This document shows positions 35,666-43,679 of a DNA stretch of 64,000 bases, piece by piece. A model generated the notes under the pieces. It worked only from the letters and a program-made list of their open reading frames with translations, was not told where the DNA came from and searched no databases. The position numbers and the translations under genes were made by a program. The stretch's first letter is position 1; every line of letters begins with the position of its first letter. Source of the stretch: an uncultured Desulfobacter sp. (lineage in GTDB: Bacteria > Desulfobacterota > Desulfobacteria > Desulfobacterales > Desulfobacteraceae); assembly GCF_963677125.1 (NCBI RefSeq), contig NZ_OY781882.1:3356501-3420500 (forward strand). The letters are read 5' to 3'.

Positions 35666-36961
35666 TCAATTTTTCATATTTTCCACGATCATGGCCATCC
35701 CCATACCGCCGCCAATGCACATGGACACAAGTCCTGTGCCGTATCCTTTGCGCTTCATCGCATGGATCAGGGTAACCATCTGACGGGCGCCTGTGCAACC
35801 GATTGGGTGGCCTAAAGAGATACCGCTGCCCAGCTGATTGGCAAATTCAGGATTAATGTCCAGCTCCATCATGCATCCTAACGCCTGGGCCGCAAATGCC
35901 TCGTTCAACTCAATGACGTCCATGTCGTTTATGGACATGCCCGTGGATTTCAACACCCGGCGCACCGCAGGAATCGGTCCCAGACCCATATATGCCGGGT
36001 CCACACCGCCTGTGGCAAAGCCTTTGATTTTGACATAGGGGGTCAGCCCCAGTTCTTTGGCCTTGTCTGCGCTCATCATGACCACGGCGGCACCACCATC
36101 ATTAATACCTGATGCATTTCCCGCTGTGACTGTGCCGTCCTTTTTGAACACAGGTTTCATTTTGGCCATCTTTTCCATGGAGGTTTCCATGGGCCGCTCA
36201 TCCGTGTCGACAATCACCTCGGCCTTTCGGGTACGGGTGGTCACCGGCACAATCTCCTCTTTGAACGTGCCGTTTGCAATGGCTTCCCGGGCCCTTGCAT
36301 GGCTGAGGCAGGAGAGTTCATCCTGGTCATGCCGGGAAATATTGTAAAGTTCCGCAATATTCTCAGCAGTCACGCCCATGTGGTAGCCATTGAAAATTTC
36401 AAAAAGCCCGTCATACACCATCAGGTCATAGATATCTCCTTTTCCGGAGACCTCCATGCGGTATCCCCACCGGGCGCGCGTCATGGCCATGGGGGCGTTA
36501 CTCATACTTTCCTGGCCGCCGGCGATCACCACGTCGGCCTGCCCGCTCATGATGGATGAAGCCCCAATGGCAATGGACTTCAATCCTGACCCGCATATTT
36601 TATTCACAGTAAAGCCATAGGTTTCCTTGGGCACACCCGCCCGAATCATGGCCTGCCGACCGGGACTTTGGCCCTGCCCTGCCTGCAGCACATTGCCCAT
36701 GATCACCTCATCCACAGCAATGGGGGTGGCATCAGCGTTCCAATTTCCATACGCTTGCTCCAGCTCGGTCTTACCCCGGTCTCTGAGCTTATCCGGTGCA
36801 AAAGTTAGCATCTCGTCACTGACTTCGGGCCGAAGCCCTGCCCTTTCCATGGCGGCCCGGATAACGACGGCACCCAGATCCACTGATGAGACGGTTTTCA
36901 GCACCCCGCCAAAACTGCCGATGGCAGTTCTGGCGCCGCTGACTATCACTACATCTTTCAT
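35666..36961 (-). CDS. Acetyl-CoA acetyltransferase (thiolase) with 34-residue insertion
   Basis: This 431-residue thiolase cleaves acetoacetyl-CoA or condenses two acetyl-CoA. The nucleophile is Cys123 in 'NKICGSG'; 'NEAFAAQALG', 'GHPIGCTGAR' and the second catalytic Cys in 'CIGGGMG' are in place. Typical bacterial enzymes have the first cysteine near residue 89, so about 34 residues are inserted at about residues 47-80 ('SDEMLTFAPDKLRDRG...GNWNADATP') between helix 1 and the 'VDEVIMGNVLQAG' strand. The insertion is in frame and polar. The gene lies between the acyl-CoA dehydrogenase and hbd with short spacers. Confidence 0.93.
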   Translation of the reverse strand: MKDVVIVSGARTAIGSFGGVLKTVSSVDLGAVVIRAAMERAGLRPEVSDEMLTFAPDKLRDRGKTELEQAYGNWNADATPIAVDEVIMGNVLQAGQGQSPGRQAMIRAGVPKETYGFTVNKICGSGLKSIAIGASSIMSGQADVVIAGGQESMSNAPMAMTRARWGYRMEVSGKGDIYDLMVYDGLFEIFNGYHMGVTAENIAELYNISRHDQDELSCLSHARAREAIANGTFKEEIVPVTTRTRKAEVIVDTDERPMETSMEKMAKMKPVFKKDGTVTAGNASGINDGGAAVVMMSADKAKELGLTPYVKIKGFATGGVDPAYMGLGPIPAVRRVLKSTGMSINDMDVIELNEAFAAQALGCMMELDINPEFANQLGSGISLGHPIGCTGARQMVTLIHAMKRKGYGTGLVSMCIGGGMGMAMIVENMKN

Positions 36962-36988
36962 AAGAATTCTCCTTTGTAAAAATAGCGG

Positions 36989-38791
36989 CTACTTGCTTCC
37001 AAAGGCAGCGTCATCCATCTCAACCACCGCATTGTCGAACGCTTTAAGCGCATCCATCTTTCCTGCGGTTGCGGAAAGGACCTGATTGATAAAAAACCGG
37101 GCGGTTTTAATCTGTCCGTCATAGAACATATTGTCTTTTTTCTTTTTGCCCTGGTTGGCTGTGGCCGTTGCGGCGCGCCATAACAGCATCCAGGCCATGG
37201 CAAGGTCGCCTGTGACCTCCATGAAGGGGTATGAAAAAGCATAGGCTGTTAAAAATTCTTCAGACCTGGATTTAGCCTGCAGTTCGGCAGCCACTTCTGT
37301 ATATGTATTGAAAAAACCTTCCAGCCGGGTGGTGAGATCTTCAAGCCCTTCGGCTTCTTTGGCAAGCGCAAAGGTTTTCTTGATTTCTTCAAGCAGCGCG
37401 TTGAAGGCCGCGCCTTTTTTCATGGAGAGTTTCCGGCCTAAAAGATCAATGGACTGGATGCCGTTGGTTCCCTCATACAGCATGAAAATCCTGGAATCCC
37501 TGAGCAGCTGGGCCACAGGGAACTCCTCAATAAAGCCGTAACCACCGTAGATCTGAATGCCCTGGTTGCACACTTCAAAGGCTTTGTCCGTGCCATACCC
37601 TTTGACAAGGGGGGTCAGAACCTCCAGTAAATATTCATAATGGGCCTTCTGCTCCGCATCCGTGGACACGGCAACCAGATCATGGCACATGGCGCAAAAA
37701 TAATTCAGACTGCGCAGCCCTTCCACATAGGCCTTCATGGTAATCAGCTGACGCTTCACATCGGGATGGCGAATGATGGACACCGGTTTTGAACCGGCCG
37801 GGGCTTTGAGTTCCCGGGACTGAATCCGTTCCCGGGCATAATTCAGGGCATACGTATATGAGGCAGATGCGTTGGCAAAGCCCTGGAGACCCACCATCTG
37901 ACGGGCTTCGTTCATCATTTCGAACATGGCGGCCACGCCTTTGTTTTCCTGGCCCAAAAGGGTACCGATGCATCCGGACTTGCCTCCTAAGGTCAACGAA
38001 CAGGTCGCATTGCCGTGCAGGCCCATTTTGTGCTCAATGCCGGTACAGACCACATCGTTGAATTCCCCTGGGGTGCCGTCCGCGTTCACCCGGAATTTGG
38101 GTGCCAGGAACAGGGAAATACCCGCAATACCTTCGGGAGCGCCTTCGATTCTGGCCAGAACCGGATGGATGATGTTTTCCACCATGTCGTGCTCGCCTGC
38201 AGAGATGAAAATTTTATTGCCGAACAGGGAATAGGTGCCGTCCCCGTTTGGTTTCGCCGTGGCCTCCACGGCGGCAAGGTCGGAGCCCGCATTCGGTTCG
38301 GTCAAAAGCATGGTGCCGGACCATTTTCCCGACAGCATATTTTTAAGGTAGATCTGCTTTTGCTCATCCGTGCCAAACTTCTCCACAAGTTTGGCCGCGC
38401 CATGGGTGAGCATGTTGTAAAGCATAAAGGAGTTACAAGCCCCGTAGAAATACTCATTGGCTGCCATGGCAACGGCATGCGGCATCCCCTGCCCGCCCCA
38501 TTCGGGATCATCGGTCATCCCCAGCCATTCACCTTCATTATATGCGGCATATACACTATGAAAGGCCTCGGGGACTTTTACTTCACCGGCATTGAACGTG
38601 CAGCCTTCGTCACTGATCGTTTGAAGAGGCAGGATCTCTTTAATTGCAAGATTTCTGGCTTCGCTTACGATTAAATCAACGGTCTTTTTCTTGAATTCGG
38701 CAAATCGTTCATCTTTACTTAATTTGTCCACGCCCAGTTGTTCATGTAATACGAAATCCACATCCCGTCGATCTGCAATCAATTGTGCCAT
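36989..38791 (-). CDS. Acyl-CoA dehydrogenase, DmdC-like long form
   Basis: The 600-residue flavoenzyme belongs to the extended acyl-CoA dehydrogenase type that includes 3-methylmercaptopropionyl-CoA dehydrogenase (DmdC) and many deltaproteobacterial enzymes. Segments are 'MLLTEPNAGSDLAAVEATA' (FAD/substrate binding), 'GLHGNATCSLTLGG', and catalytic Glu440 in 'YEGTNGIQ'; about 120 extra C-terminal residues form an added helical domain. Electrons should go to ETF, which is not encoded here. It is the second gene of the sigma-54-controlled CoA operon and would oxidise a short acyl-CoA to the enoyl-CoA. Confidence 0.9.
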   Translation of the reverse strand: MAQLIADRRDVDFVLHEQLGVDKLSKDERFAEFKKKTVDLIVSEARNLAIKEILPLQTISDEGCTFNAGEVKVPEAFHSVYAAYNEGEWLGMTDDPEWGGQGMPHAVAMAANEYFYGACNSFMLYNMLTHGAAKLVEKFGTDEQKQIYLKNMLSGKWSGTMLLTEPNAGSDLAAVEATAKPNGDGTYSLFGNKIFISAGEHDMVENIIHPVLARIEGAPEGIAGISLFLAPKFRVNADGTPGEFNDVVCTGIEHKMGLHGNATCSLTLGGKSGCIGTLLGQENKGVAAMFEMMNEARQMVGLQGFANASASYTYALNYARERIQSRELKAPAGSKPVSIIRHPDVKRQLITMKAYVEGLRSLNYFCAMCHDLVAVSTDAEQKAHYEYLLEVLTPLVKGYGTDKAFEVCNQGIQIYGGYGFIEEFPVAQLLRDSRIFMLYEGTNGIQSIDLLGRKLSMKKGAAFNALLEEIKKTFALAKEAEGLEDLTTRLEGFFNTYTEVAAELQAKSRSEEFLTAYAFSYPFMEVTGDLAMAWMLLWRAATATANQGKKKKDNMFYDGQIKTARFFINQVLSATAGKMDALKAFDNAVVEMDDAAFGSK

Positions 38792-38895
38792 AAGACTTTA
38801 TCCTTCTATAAAGGTTACAAGGTGCCACGGGCGTATCTGTTTTTTACACCCATGGGTCCAAAACATTTTTCAAAACGCCTATTCTTTAAGGCCGT

Positions 38896-38997
38896 ATAAC
38901 GGTCACGGGCCGTCCTTGGGCTATGTGCACCCAGACTTCGGCCCACAACAAAGATAGAAAGAATTCAGTTGGTTACTGAAAACTTTCTTATAAAAAA
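38896..38997 (+). repeat. Bipartite-hairpin intergenic repeat, family B, copy 3
   Basis: It begins with ATAACGGTCACGGGCCG, has CGGCCCACAACAAAG in the middle and ends with CTTTCTTATAAAAA. The first stem pairs GGGCCG with CGGCCC. The second stem is extended: GAAAG-AA-TTCAGT pairs with ACTGAA-AA-CTTTC. It lies inside the CoA operon, between the CoA-transferase and acyl-CoA dehydrogenase genes. Confidence 0.8.
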
Positions 38998-39019
38998 ACT
39001 ATCAACCGCAAATGACACA

Positions 39020-40378
39020 TCAGGCGACGGCATAGGGCCCTTCAGCGTGGGTATTCATGTTCCAGATATGCATTTGCTCCGCATCCCGGATCAATTGGTC
39101 CCTAAAGTCCGGATGGGCTATGCTGATAAGTGCTTCGGCCCGTTCCCATGTAGACTTTCCTTTCAGGGAGACCATTCCATATTCCGTGACAACATACTGG
39201 GTGATGGTTCGCGGCAAGGTAATGATGGAGCCTTTATCAAAAACAGGCCGAATTCTAGATTTGATGTTGCCGTCACGGTCTTTGACCGTAGAACTCAGAC
39301 AGATAAAAGACTTGCCCCCTTTGGAATGATAGGCGCCGTAAGCAAAATCAAACTGACCGCCTGTGCCGGTAATATGCCTGAAACCGGAGGACTCCGAAGA
39401 GACCTGGCCGTAGAGATCCACCTCAAGGGCGTTGTTGATGGAAACAGCCTTGTCATTATCAGAGATATGGCTCAGTTTGTTTGTGTAATCCACGGAAAAA
39501 CTTGCACAGGCGGGGTTATTGTTCATAAAGTCATACAGGCGGGCGCTGCCCAGTGCAAAGGTGTAGACCATCTTTCCCGGATCACGGCTTTTTTTAAGAT
39601 TAGTAATTTTTCCGGCTTCATACATATCCAGATAGGCATCGGCAAGCATTTCAGTGTGAACACCTAAGTCCTTGAGATCCGATTGGGCAATCATTTTGCC
39701 CACCGCATTAGGCATCCCCCCAATGCCAAGCTGGATACAGGAACCATCTTCAATTTGGCTTACGATCATCTCTGCAATTTTTTTATCCACATCGGTAATA
39801 ACCGGGTCAGGCAAGGTAACAAGCGGTTTATTGTCGGTCTCCACCACAAAATCCACATCGCGAATGTGGACCGATTCATTGGCACCACCCAAGCAGCAGG
39901 GCATATTCTCATTGACTTCCACAATGACCGTATCTGCGTTTTCTATAATTGACTTTTGAAAGGAGTTGGCAATCCCGAAGTTAAAATAGCCGAACCGGTC
40001 CATTGGCGCAGCTTTAAGCATGCAGATATTTGATTTGATGTTCTGTTTATAATGGGACGGACCTTCGTGGTAAATAAACGGAATAAAATGACAGTTCCCG
40101 TTGTCGTGCTTTTTTCGTTCTCCGCTGCTGAAGTGCCAGGAGTTGTAAATCATGCAGCCGTTACCCGGATCTGCTGCAGCCACGGCGGCAGTGCCGGGAT
40201 AGGCCAGCGCTCTAACCTTGACATCCTTGAGTTCATGGATTCGCATGGCCAGTGCAGCATCAAGGGTTTCAGGCGCAGTTAAAAAGGCGCCGTAATCGAT
40301 CCAGTCCCCTGATTTAACAACGGATACGGCATTGACTGCGGTGGACAACTTTTGCCGGTATTCTGTCATGATACTCAT
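39020..40378 (-). CDS. Acetyl-CoA hydrolase/transferase family CoA-transferase
   Basis: The 452-residue enzyme resembles butyryl-CoA:acetate and 4-hydroxybutyrate CoA-transferases. Family segments are 'FIPFIYHEGPSHYKQ', 'LGIGGMPNAVGKMI', 'LGVHTEMLADAYLDMYEAG' and, near the C-terminus, 'VVTEYGMVSLKGKS'. It would activate a short-chain acid using acetyl-CoA or succinyl-CoA. GGAGGT lies seven bases before the ATG at 40378 (the in-frame GTG at 40387 is inside that spacing). It is first in an operon with acyl-CoA dehydrogenase, thiolase and hbd, and lies behind a sigma-54 promoter and two palindromic sites. Confidence 0.9.
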   Translation of the reverse strand: MSIMTEYRQKLSTAVNAVSVVKSGDWIDYGAFLTAPETLDAALAMRIHELKDVKVRALAYPGTAAVAAADPGNGCMIYNSWHFSSGERKKHDNGNCHFIPFIYHEGPSHYKQNIKSNICMLKAAPMDRFGYFNFGIANSFQKSIIENADTVIVEVNENMPCCLGGANESVHIRDVDFVVETDNKPLVTLPDPVITDVDKKIAEMIVSQIEDGSCIQLGIGGMPNAVGKMIAQSDLKDLGVHTEMLADAYLDMYEAGKITNLKKSRDPGKMVYTFALGSARLYDFMNNNPACASFSVDYTNKLSHISDNDKAVSINNALEVDLYGQVSSESSGFRHITGTGGQFDFAYGAYHSKGGKSFICLSSTVKDRDGNIKSRIRPVFDKGSIITLPRTITQYVVTEYGMVSLKGKSTWERAEALISIAHPDFRDQLIRDAEQMHIWNMNTHAEGPYAVA

Positions 40379-40454
40379 GTTAAACACCTCCCCTTTTTGT
40401 TTATCTATGGTCTAAAAAAAACTGAACGCTTGCTCAAAAGTTTCAGACATCGGC

Positions 40455-40470
40455 AGCAATAATTATACCA
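40455..40470 (-). promoter_or_regulatory. Sigma-54 (-24/-12) promoter of the CoA operon
   Basis: On the minus strand TGGTATAATTATTGCT carries GG and GC separated by exactly 10 bases, as in TGGCAC-N5-TTGC. It is 77 bases upstream of the CoA-transferase ATG. Upstream palindromes and a sigma-54 activator gene next door support it. Confidence 0.75.
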
Positions 40471-40555
40471 ATCACCAAAATTGAGTTGATAACCATTTGT
40501 TTTAAAATGATATTTTTGCATTTAGAGGTGTTTATGAGGCAGTCAAACAGGCAGA

Positions 40556-40581
40556 TTTACGTGGCGATATCGCCACGTAAA
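40556..40581. promoter_or_regulatory. Activator-binding palindrome, site 1
   Basis: This is a perfect 26-bp palindrome centred on GTGGCGATATCGCCAC. It lies about 100 bases upstream of the sigma-54 promoter at 40455-40470, as expected for an upstream activating sequence bound by the Fis-type HTH of the adjacent activator. Confidence 0.75.
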
Positions 40582-40640
40582 ACAAAACCAAGCAATATAT
40601 ATGAAACGATTCTATTGAAATTTCAATATATTATAAAAAA

Positions 40641-40656
40641 GTGGCAATATCGCCAC
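40641..40656. promoter_or_regulatory. Activator-binding palindrome, site 2
   Basis: GTGGCAATATCGCCAC differs from the core of site 1 at a single base and is centred 80 bp away. It lies just past the stop codon of the activator gene. Confidence 0.75.
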
Positions 40657-40665
40657 AATTTGAGG

Positions 40666-42987
40666 CTATTCGATTCCGAATTTTTTCATTTTGGTAAACA
40701 GGGTCTTTCTATGAATTCCAAGAGCAACGGCCGTCCGGGCCTTTTGCCACCGGTTCTCCTCCAGGGCTTTCAGAATGGCCCCCTTTTCAAACGCCTCCAC
40801 AATCTCATTCAAGGGGCCGCAGGGATCGGAGGATTCCTGGACAAAATGAACCGGTTTGGTGCTGTCAACACTAGACTCAGACGCGTTACTTGTAAAATCG
40901 ATTTTCCCCAGGGTCATGTAACGATGAAGAACATTCTGAAGTTCCCGGACATTTCCAGGCCAGTCGTGCCGAAGGAAATCTTCCATTATTTTACCACCCA
41001 CAGGGAGAATATCCCCCTCATCTCCAAAGGCGGATAAAAAATAGTCCACCAGCAATGGAATATCTTCCTTGCGGTCCCGCAGGGCCGGCAACCGAATGGG
41101 AATAATATGCACCCGGTAAAAAAAATCCTCCCGCATCAATCCTTTTTCCACCAGGCGTTTAAGGTCTTTGTTGGTGGCAGCCACAATCCTCAGGTCAGGT
41201 TTAATCACCTGGGTACCGCCCACAGGTGTGTACCCCCCGCCTTCAATGGCCCGAAGGAGCTTGACCTGGAGATTGGGGCCGATATCCCCAATTTCATCTA
41301 GAAACAAGGTGCCGCCGTCAGCCGTACCGAGAAACCCCTCCTTGTCCTTTTCAGCGCCGGTGAACGCCCCCTTGCGGTAACCAAAAAATTCACTTTCTAT
41401 AATATTTTCGCTGATCGCCCCGCAGTTGACAGGCACAAATCTTTTTTTACACCGGTTGCTCAAATTATGAATCGCCCGGGCCACCAGCTCTTTTCCGGTG
41501 CCTGATTCACCATAGATAATTACATGCGCGTTGCTTGCGGCTGCCCGTACCACCAGCTCATAGACCTTCTGCATGGATTGGCTTTTACCCACAATATTTT
41601 CAAACCTGTACCGTTCTTTCATGGCAGACCGAAGAACGATGTTTTCATTTCTGAGCAGATCCGCATCTTCGCTGATCTTCTCTTCCCGGCGCTTTCTGTC
41701 GGTAATGTCCATATGAATGGTCTGGGCTTTAACAATCCGGCCCCGGTTGTCGTAGACCGGAGACTGAATAGACCAATACCATCGGCCATCCCGGGGGCTT
41801 TTCAGTTCCCACCGCCGGGTCTCTCCCGAAAGGACCAACCCAAGCCGACAACCGGGACAGGGGGAATCAAGGCCATGAACCACCTGATAACATTTTTCTC
41901 CCACTCCGCTTCGGCCCGCCTTTTCCTGCAATGCGTCATTCATGAACTCGAGGCGGTAGTCTTCAGATGTCGTATAGATCAATCCTTCAAAGGTGCGAAT
42001 AACATCACTGAGCCGCGCCTCGCTTTGCCTCAGGCGGTTCTCGGCAAGCTTTCTTTTTGTGATATCCATAAATGATGCAATGCTCTTGCCGGTACCGGGA
42101 ATCATGCCCACCTTCATATCGATGTAGCGGATATCCCCTGACTTGGCAAAAATCCGGCACTCGTACTCGGTAGGAATGCCGCCAACACCCTTTCGCCGGC
42201 CGTAATGATAATTTTGCATCATTTCATTGTCACCGGGCACCACAAACTGGGACCACCGCATCCGGTTCTCAATTTCGTTACGCTCAAGCCCCACCAGGTC
42301 CATGAATTTGGCATTCACATAAAGGATCAGCATATCCGGATCAATAATGATGGTGCCGGTGCCGGTATTTTCAAAAACGCTGTGGTACATCTCCTTTTGG
42401 CGGGTCAATTCCAGAATCCGGGCCTCGCCCTCTTTGGCTTTGTGCAGTCTGTGTAGGGTTTTGCCAAGGTCAATCGAAAGCGCTTCTAAAACGTCGATCT
42501 CCAAAGCATCGGGTACATACCCGATAGGGGCATAAAAAACCTGGCACTTGTCAGCTTTTTCATAAGGATCATTTATGGAAAAGTAAAAAGCCGTAGCCGG
42601 AGTTCCGGGCTCCAGACCCAAGCGTTCCGCCACGGGTTTGGGAAGGTCCGTATCCGTGATCGTATTAAACGGTTTGTTTTTGGGATTTACGCTGGTTCCG
42701 GAAAAAAGAGCCAATTCGTTCAAATCGGTATGGGCGGGGCTCATGTCATCGCAAGCTAAACCGGATTCAGGAGAAAAAACCGATTTAAAACAAACCGTAT
42801 AATAAGGCGTCTGACTTTCCACTGCACCCAAGACTGCATCCAAAAGCTTGGCGGTGTCAACGGCATGGAGCATCGCACGGCGGCACAGGCGGGAAAATGT
42901 AAACAACCACATCATATCCGCCGGAATCCGGCCTGTTTGCGCCAGAATGTCATGTCCGGCCTGATCCGGGTTTGGTTTTGTTTTCAT
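40666..42987 (-). CDS. Sigma-54-dependent activator with PAS domains
   Basis: The 773-residue regulator has an N-terminal sensing region (about 1-190), two to three PAS domains (about 195-440, one preceded by 'QSEARLSDVIRTFEGLIYTT'), and a sigma-54 AAA+ domain. The AAA+ part has Walker A 'GESGTGKE', the sigma-54 contact loop 'GAFTGA' and Walker B 'LFLDEIGD'. A Fis-type HTH ends it ('ARTAVALGIHRKTLFTKMKKFGIE'). CAGGAG lies before the ATG at 42987. It is encoded directly upstream of the CoA operon on the same strand, and two palindromes plus a -24/-12 promoter lie in between, so it is the likely activator of that operon. A pair 'CPGCRLG' in one PAS could bind a metal or FeS. Confidence 0.9.
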   Translation of the reverse strand: MKTKPNPDQAGHDILAQTGRIPADMMWLFTFSRLCRRAMLHAVDTAKLLDAVLGAVESQTPYYTVCFKSVFSPESGLACDDMSPAHTDLNELALFSGTSVNPKNKPFNTITDTDLPKPVAERLGLEPGTPATAFYFSINDPYEKADKCQVFYAPIGYVPDALEIDVLEALSIDLGKTLHRLHKAKEGEARILELTRQKEMYHSVFENTGTGTIIIDPDMLILYVNAKFMDLVGLERNEIENRMRWSQFVVPGDNEMMQNYHYGRRKGVGGIPTEYECRIFAKSGDIRYIDMKVGMIPGTGKSIASFMDITKRKLAENRLRQSEARLSDVIRTFEGLIYTTSEDYRLEFMNDALQEKAGRSGVGEKCYQVVHGLDSPCPGCRLGLVLSGETRRWELKSPRDGRWYWSIQSPVYDNRGRIVKAQTIHMDITDRKRREEKISEDADLLRNENIVLRSAMKERYRFENIVGKSQSMQKVYELVVRAAASNAHVIIYGESGTGKELVARAIHNLSNRCKKRFVPVNCGAISENIIESEFFGYRKGAFTGAEKDKEGFLGTADGGTLFLDEIGDIGPNLQVKLLRAIEGGGYTPVGGTQVIKPDLRIVAATNKDLKRLVEKGLMREDFFYRVHIIPIRLPALRDRKEDIPLLVDYFLSAFGDEGDILPVGGKIMEDFLRHDWPGNVRELQNVLHRYMTLGKIDFTSNASESSVDSTKPVHFVQESSDPCGPLNEIVEAFEKGAILKALEENRWQKARTAVALGIHRKTLFTKMKKFGIE

Positions 42988-43105
42988 CTCACTCCTGCAT
43001 GGATCAAATGGGTTAAAGTTCAGCAATGATCCTCCCATAAAAACAGAAACATAGTGAATATGCGCATATGAGTCAAACCCAAAAAGCTTGGAAAAAATTT
43101 TAAAA

Positions 43106-43570
43106 TTAAAGTATTGGCTGGACCTTTTGGTTCAAAATCGGATCAAAGAGGGTCTTATCATAGCAGACCAGTTCTACTGAATTACCATCAGGATCGTACA
43201 GATAGATAGACCGCCATCCAAATGGCGGATGTTCACCGGACTGAATTTTGATGCCAATATTTTCCAGCCTGCTACGCTCTTTGATAAATGCGGCTTTATC
43301 CACCACAAAAGCAAAATGATGTAATGTGCCGGACCCTGAATCTGCGATATTTCCCTGCATATTTTTCGGCCCGCTGTACTCGTGCATTTTGTCAAATATC
43401 GCCAGTAACTGTGGGTGCCCTTCAACGTCGTCATCAATTTTAAAAAAAGTTGCACTCCCGAATGATGCGAACAATTCAAGCCCGATCACCTGACGGTAGA
43501 ACTCCACCATTTTTTTTGGATTCTCACTTCTTAGAACGATTTCTCCAAGACGCTTTCGTTGTACTTTCAT
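43106..43570 (-). CDS. VOC (glyoxalase/bleomycin resistance) family protein
   Basis: The 154-residue protein has two beta-alpha-beta-beta-beta modules of the vicinal oxygen chelate fold. The first is 'EIVLRSENPKKMVEFYRQVIGLELF', the second starts 'LHHFAFVVDKAAFIKERSRLE', and 'YLYDPDGNSVELVCYD' ends with a metal-ligand Glu. A ligand His is in 'LHHFAF'. The substrate is unknown; family members are glyoxalases, dioxygenases and resistance proteins. GGAGACAAGACA precedes the ATG. It lies between two sigma-54 activator genes on the same strand. Confidence 0.82.
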   Translation of the reverse strand: MKVQRKRLGEIVLRSENPKKMVEFYRQVIGLELFASFGSATFFKIDDDVEGHPQLLAIFDKMHEYSGPKNMQGNIADSGSGTLHHFAFVVDKAAFIKERSRLENIGIKIQSGEHPPFGWRSIYLYDPDGNSVELVCYDKTLFDPILNQKVQPIL

Positions 43571-43679
43571 TGTCTTGTCTCCATAACTTATTATTAAACG
43601 ACTAATTAAATAAAAATTAATTACTTAATGGAGAGGTGTCAACGTCAGGGTCGATTTCTTTGAAAACGTATGGAAACGT

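Noticed and set aside
40486..41037. 183-codon plus-strand frame opposite the end of the sigma-54 activator gene
   Set aside because: Most of it is antisense to the Fis-HTH and AAA+ coding region, and its start lies between the palindromic sites.
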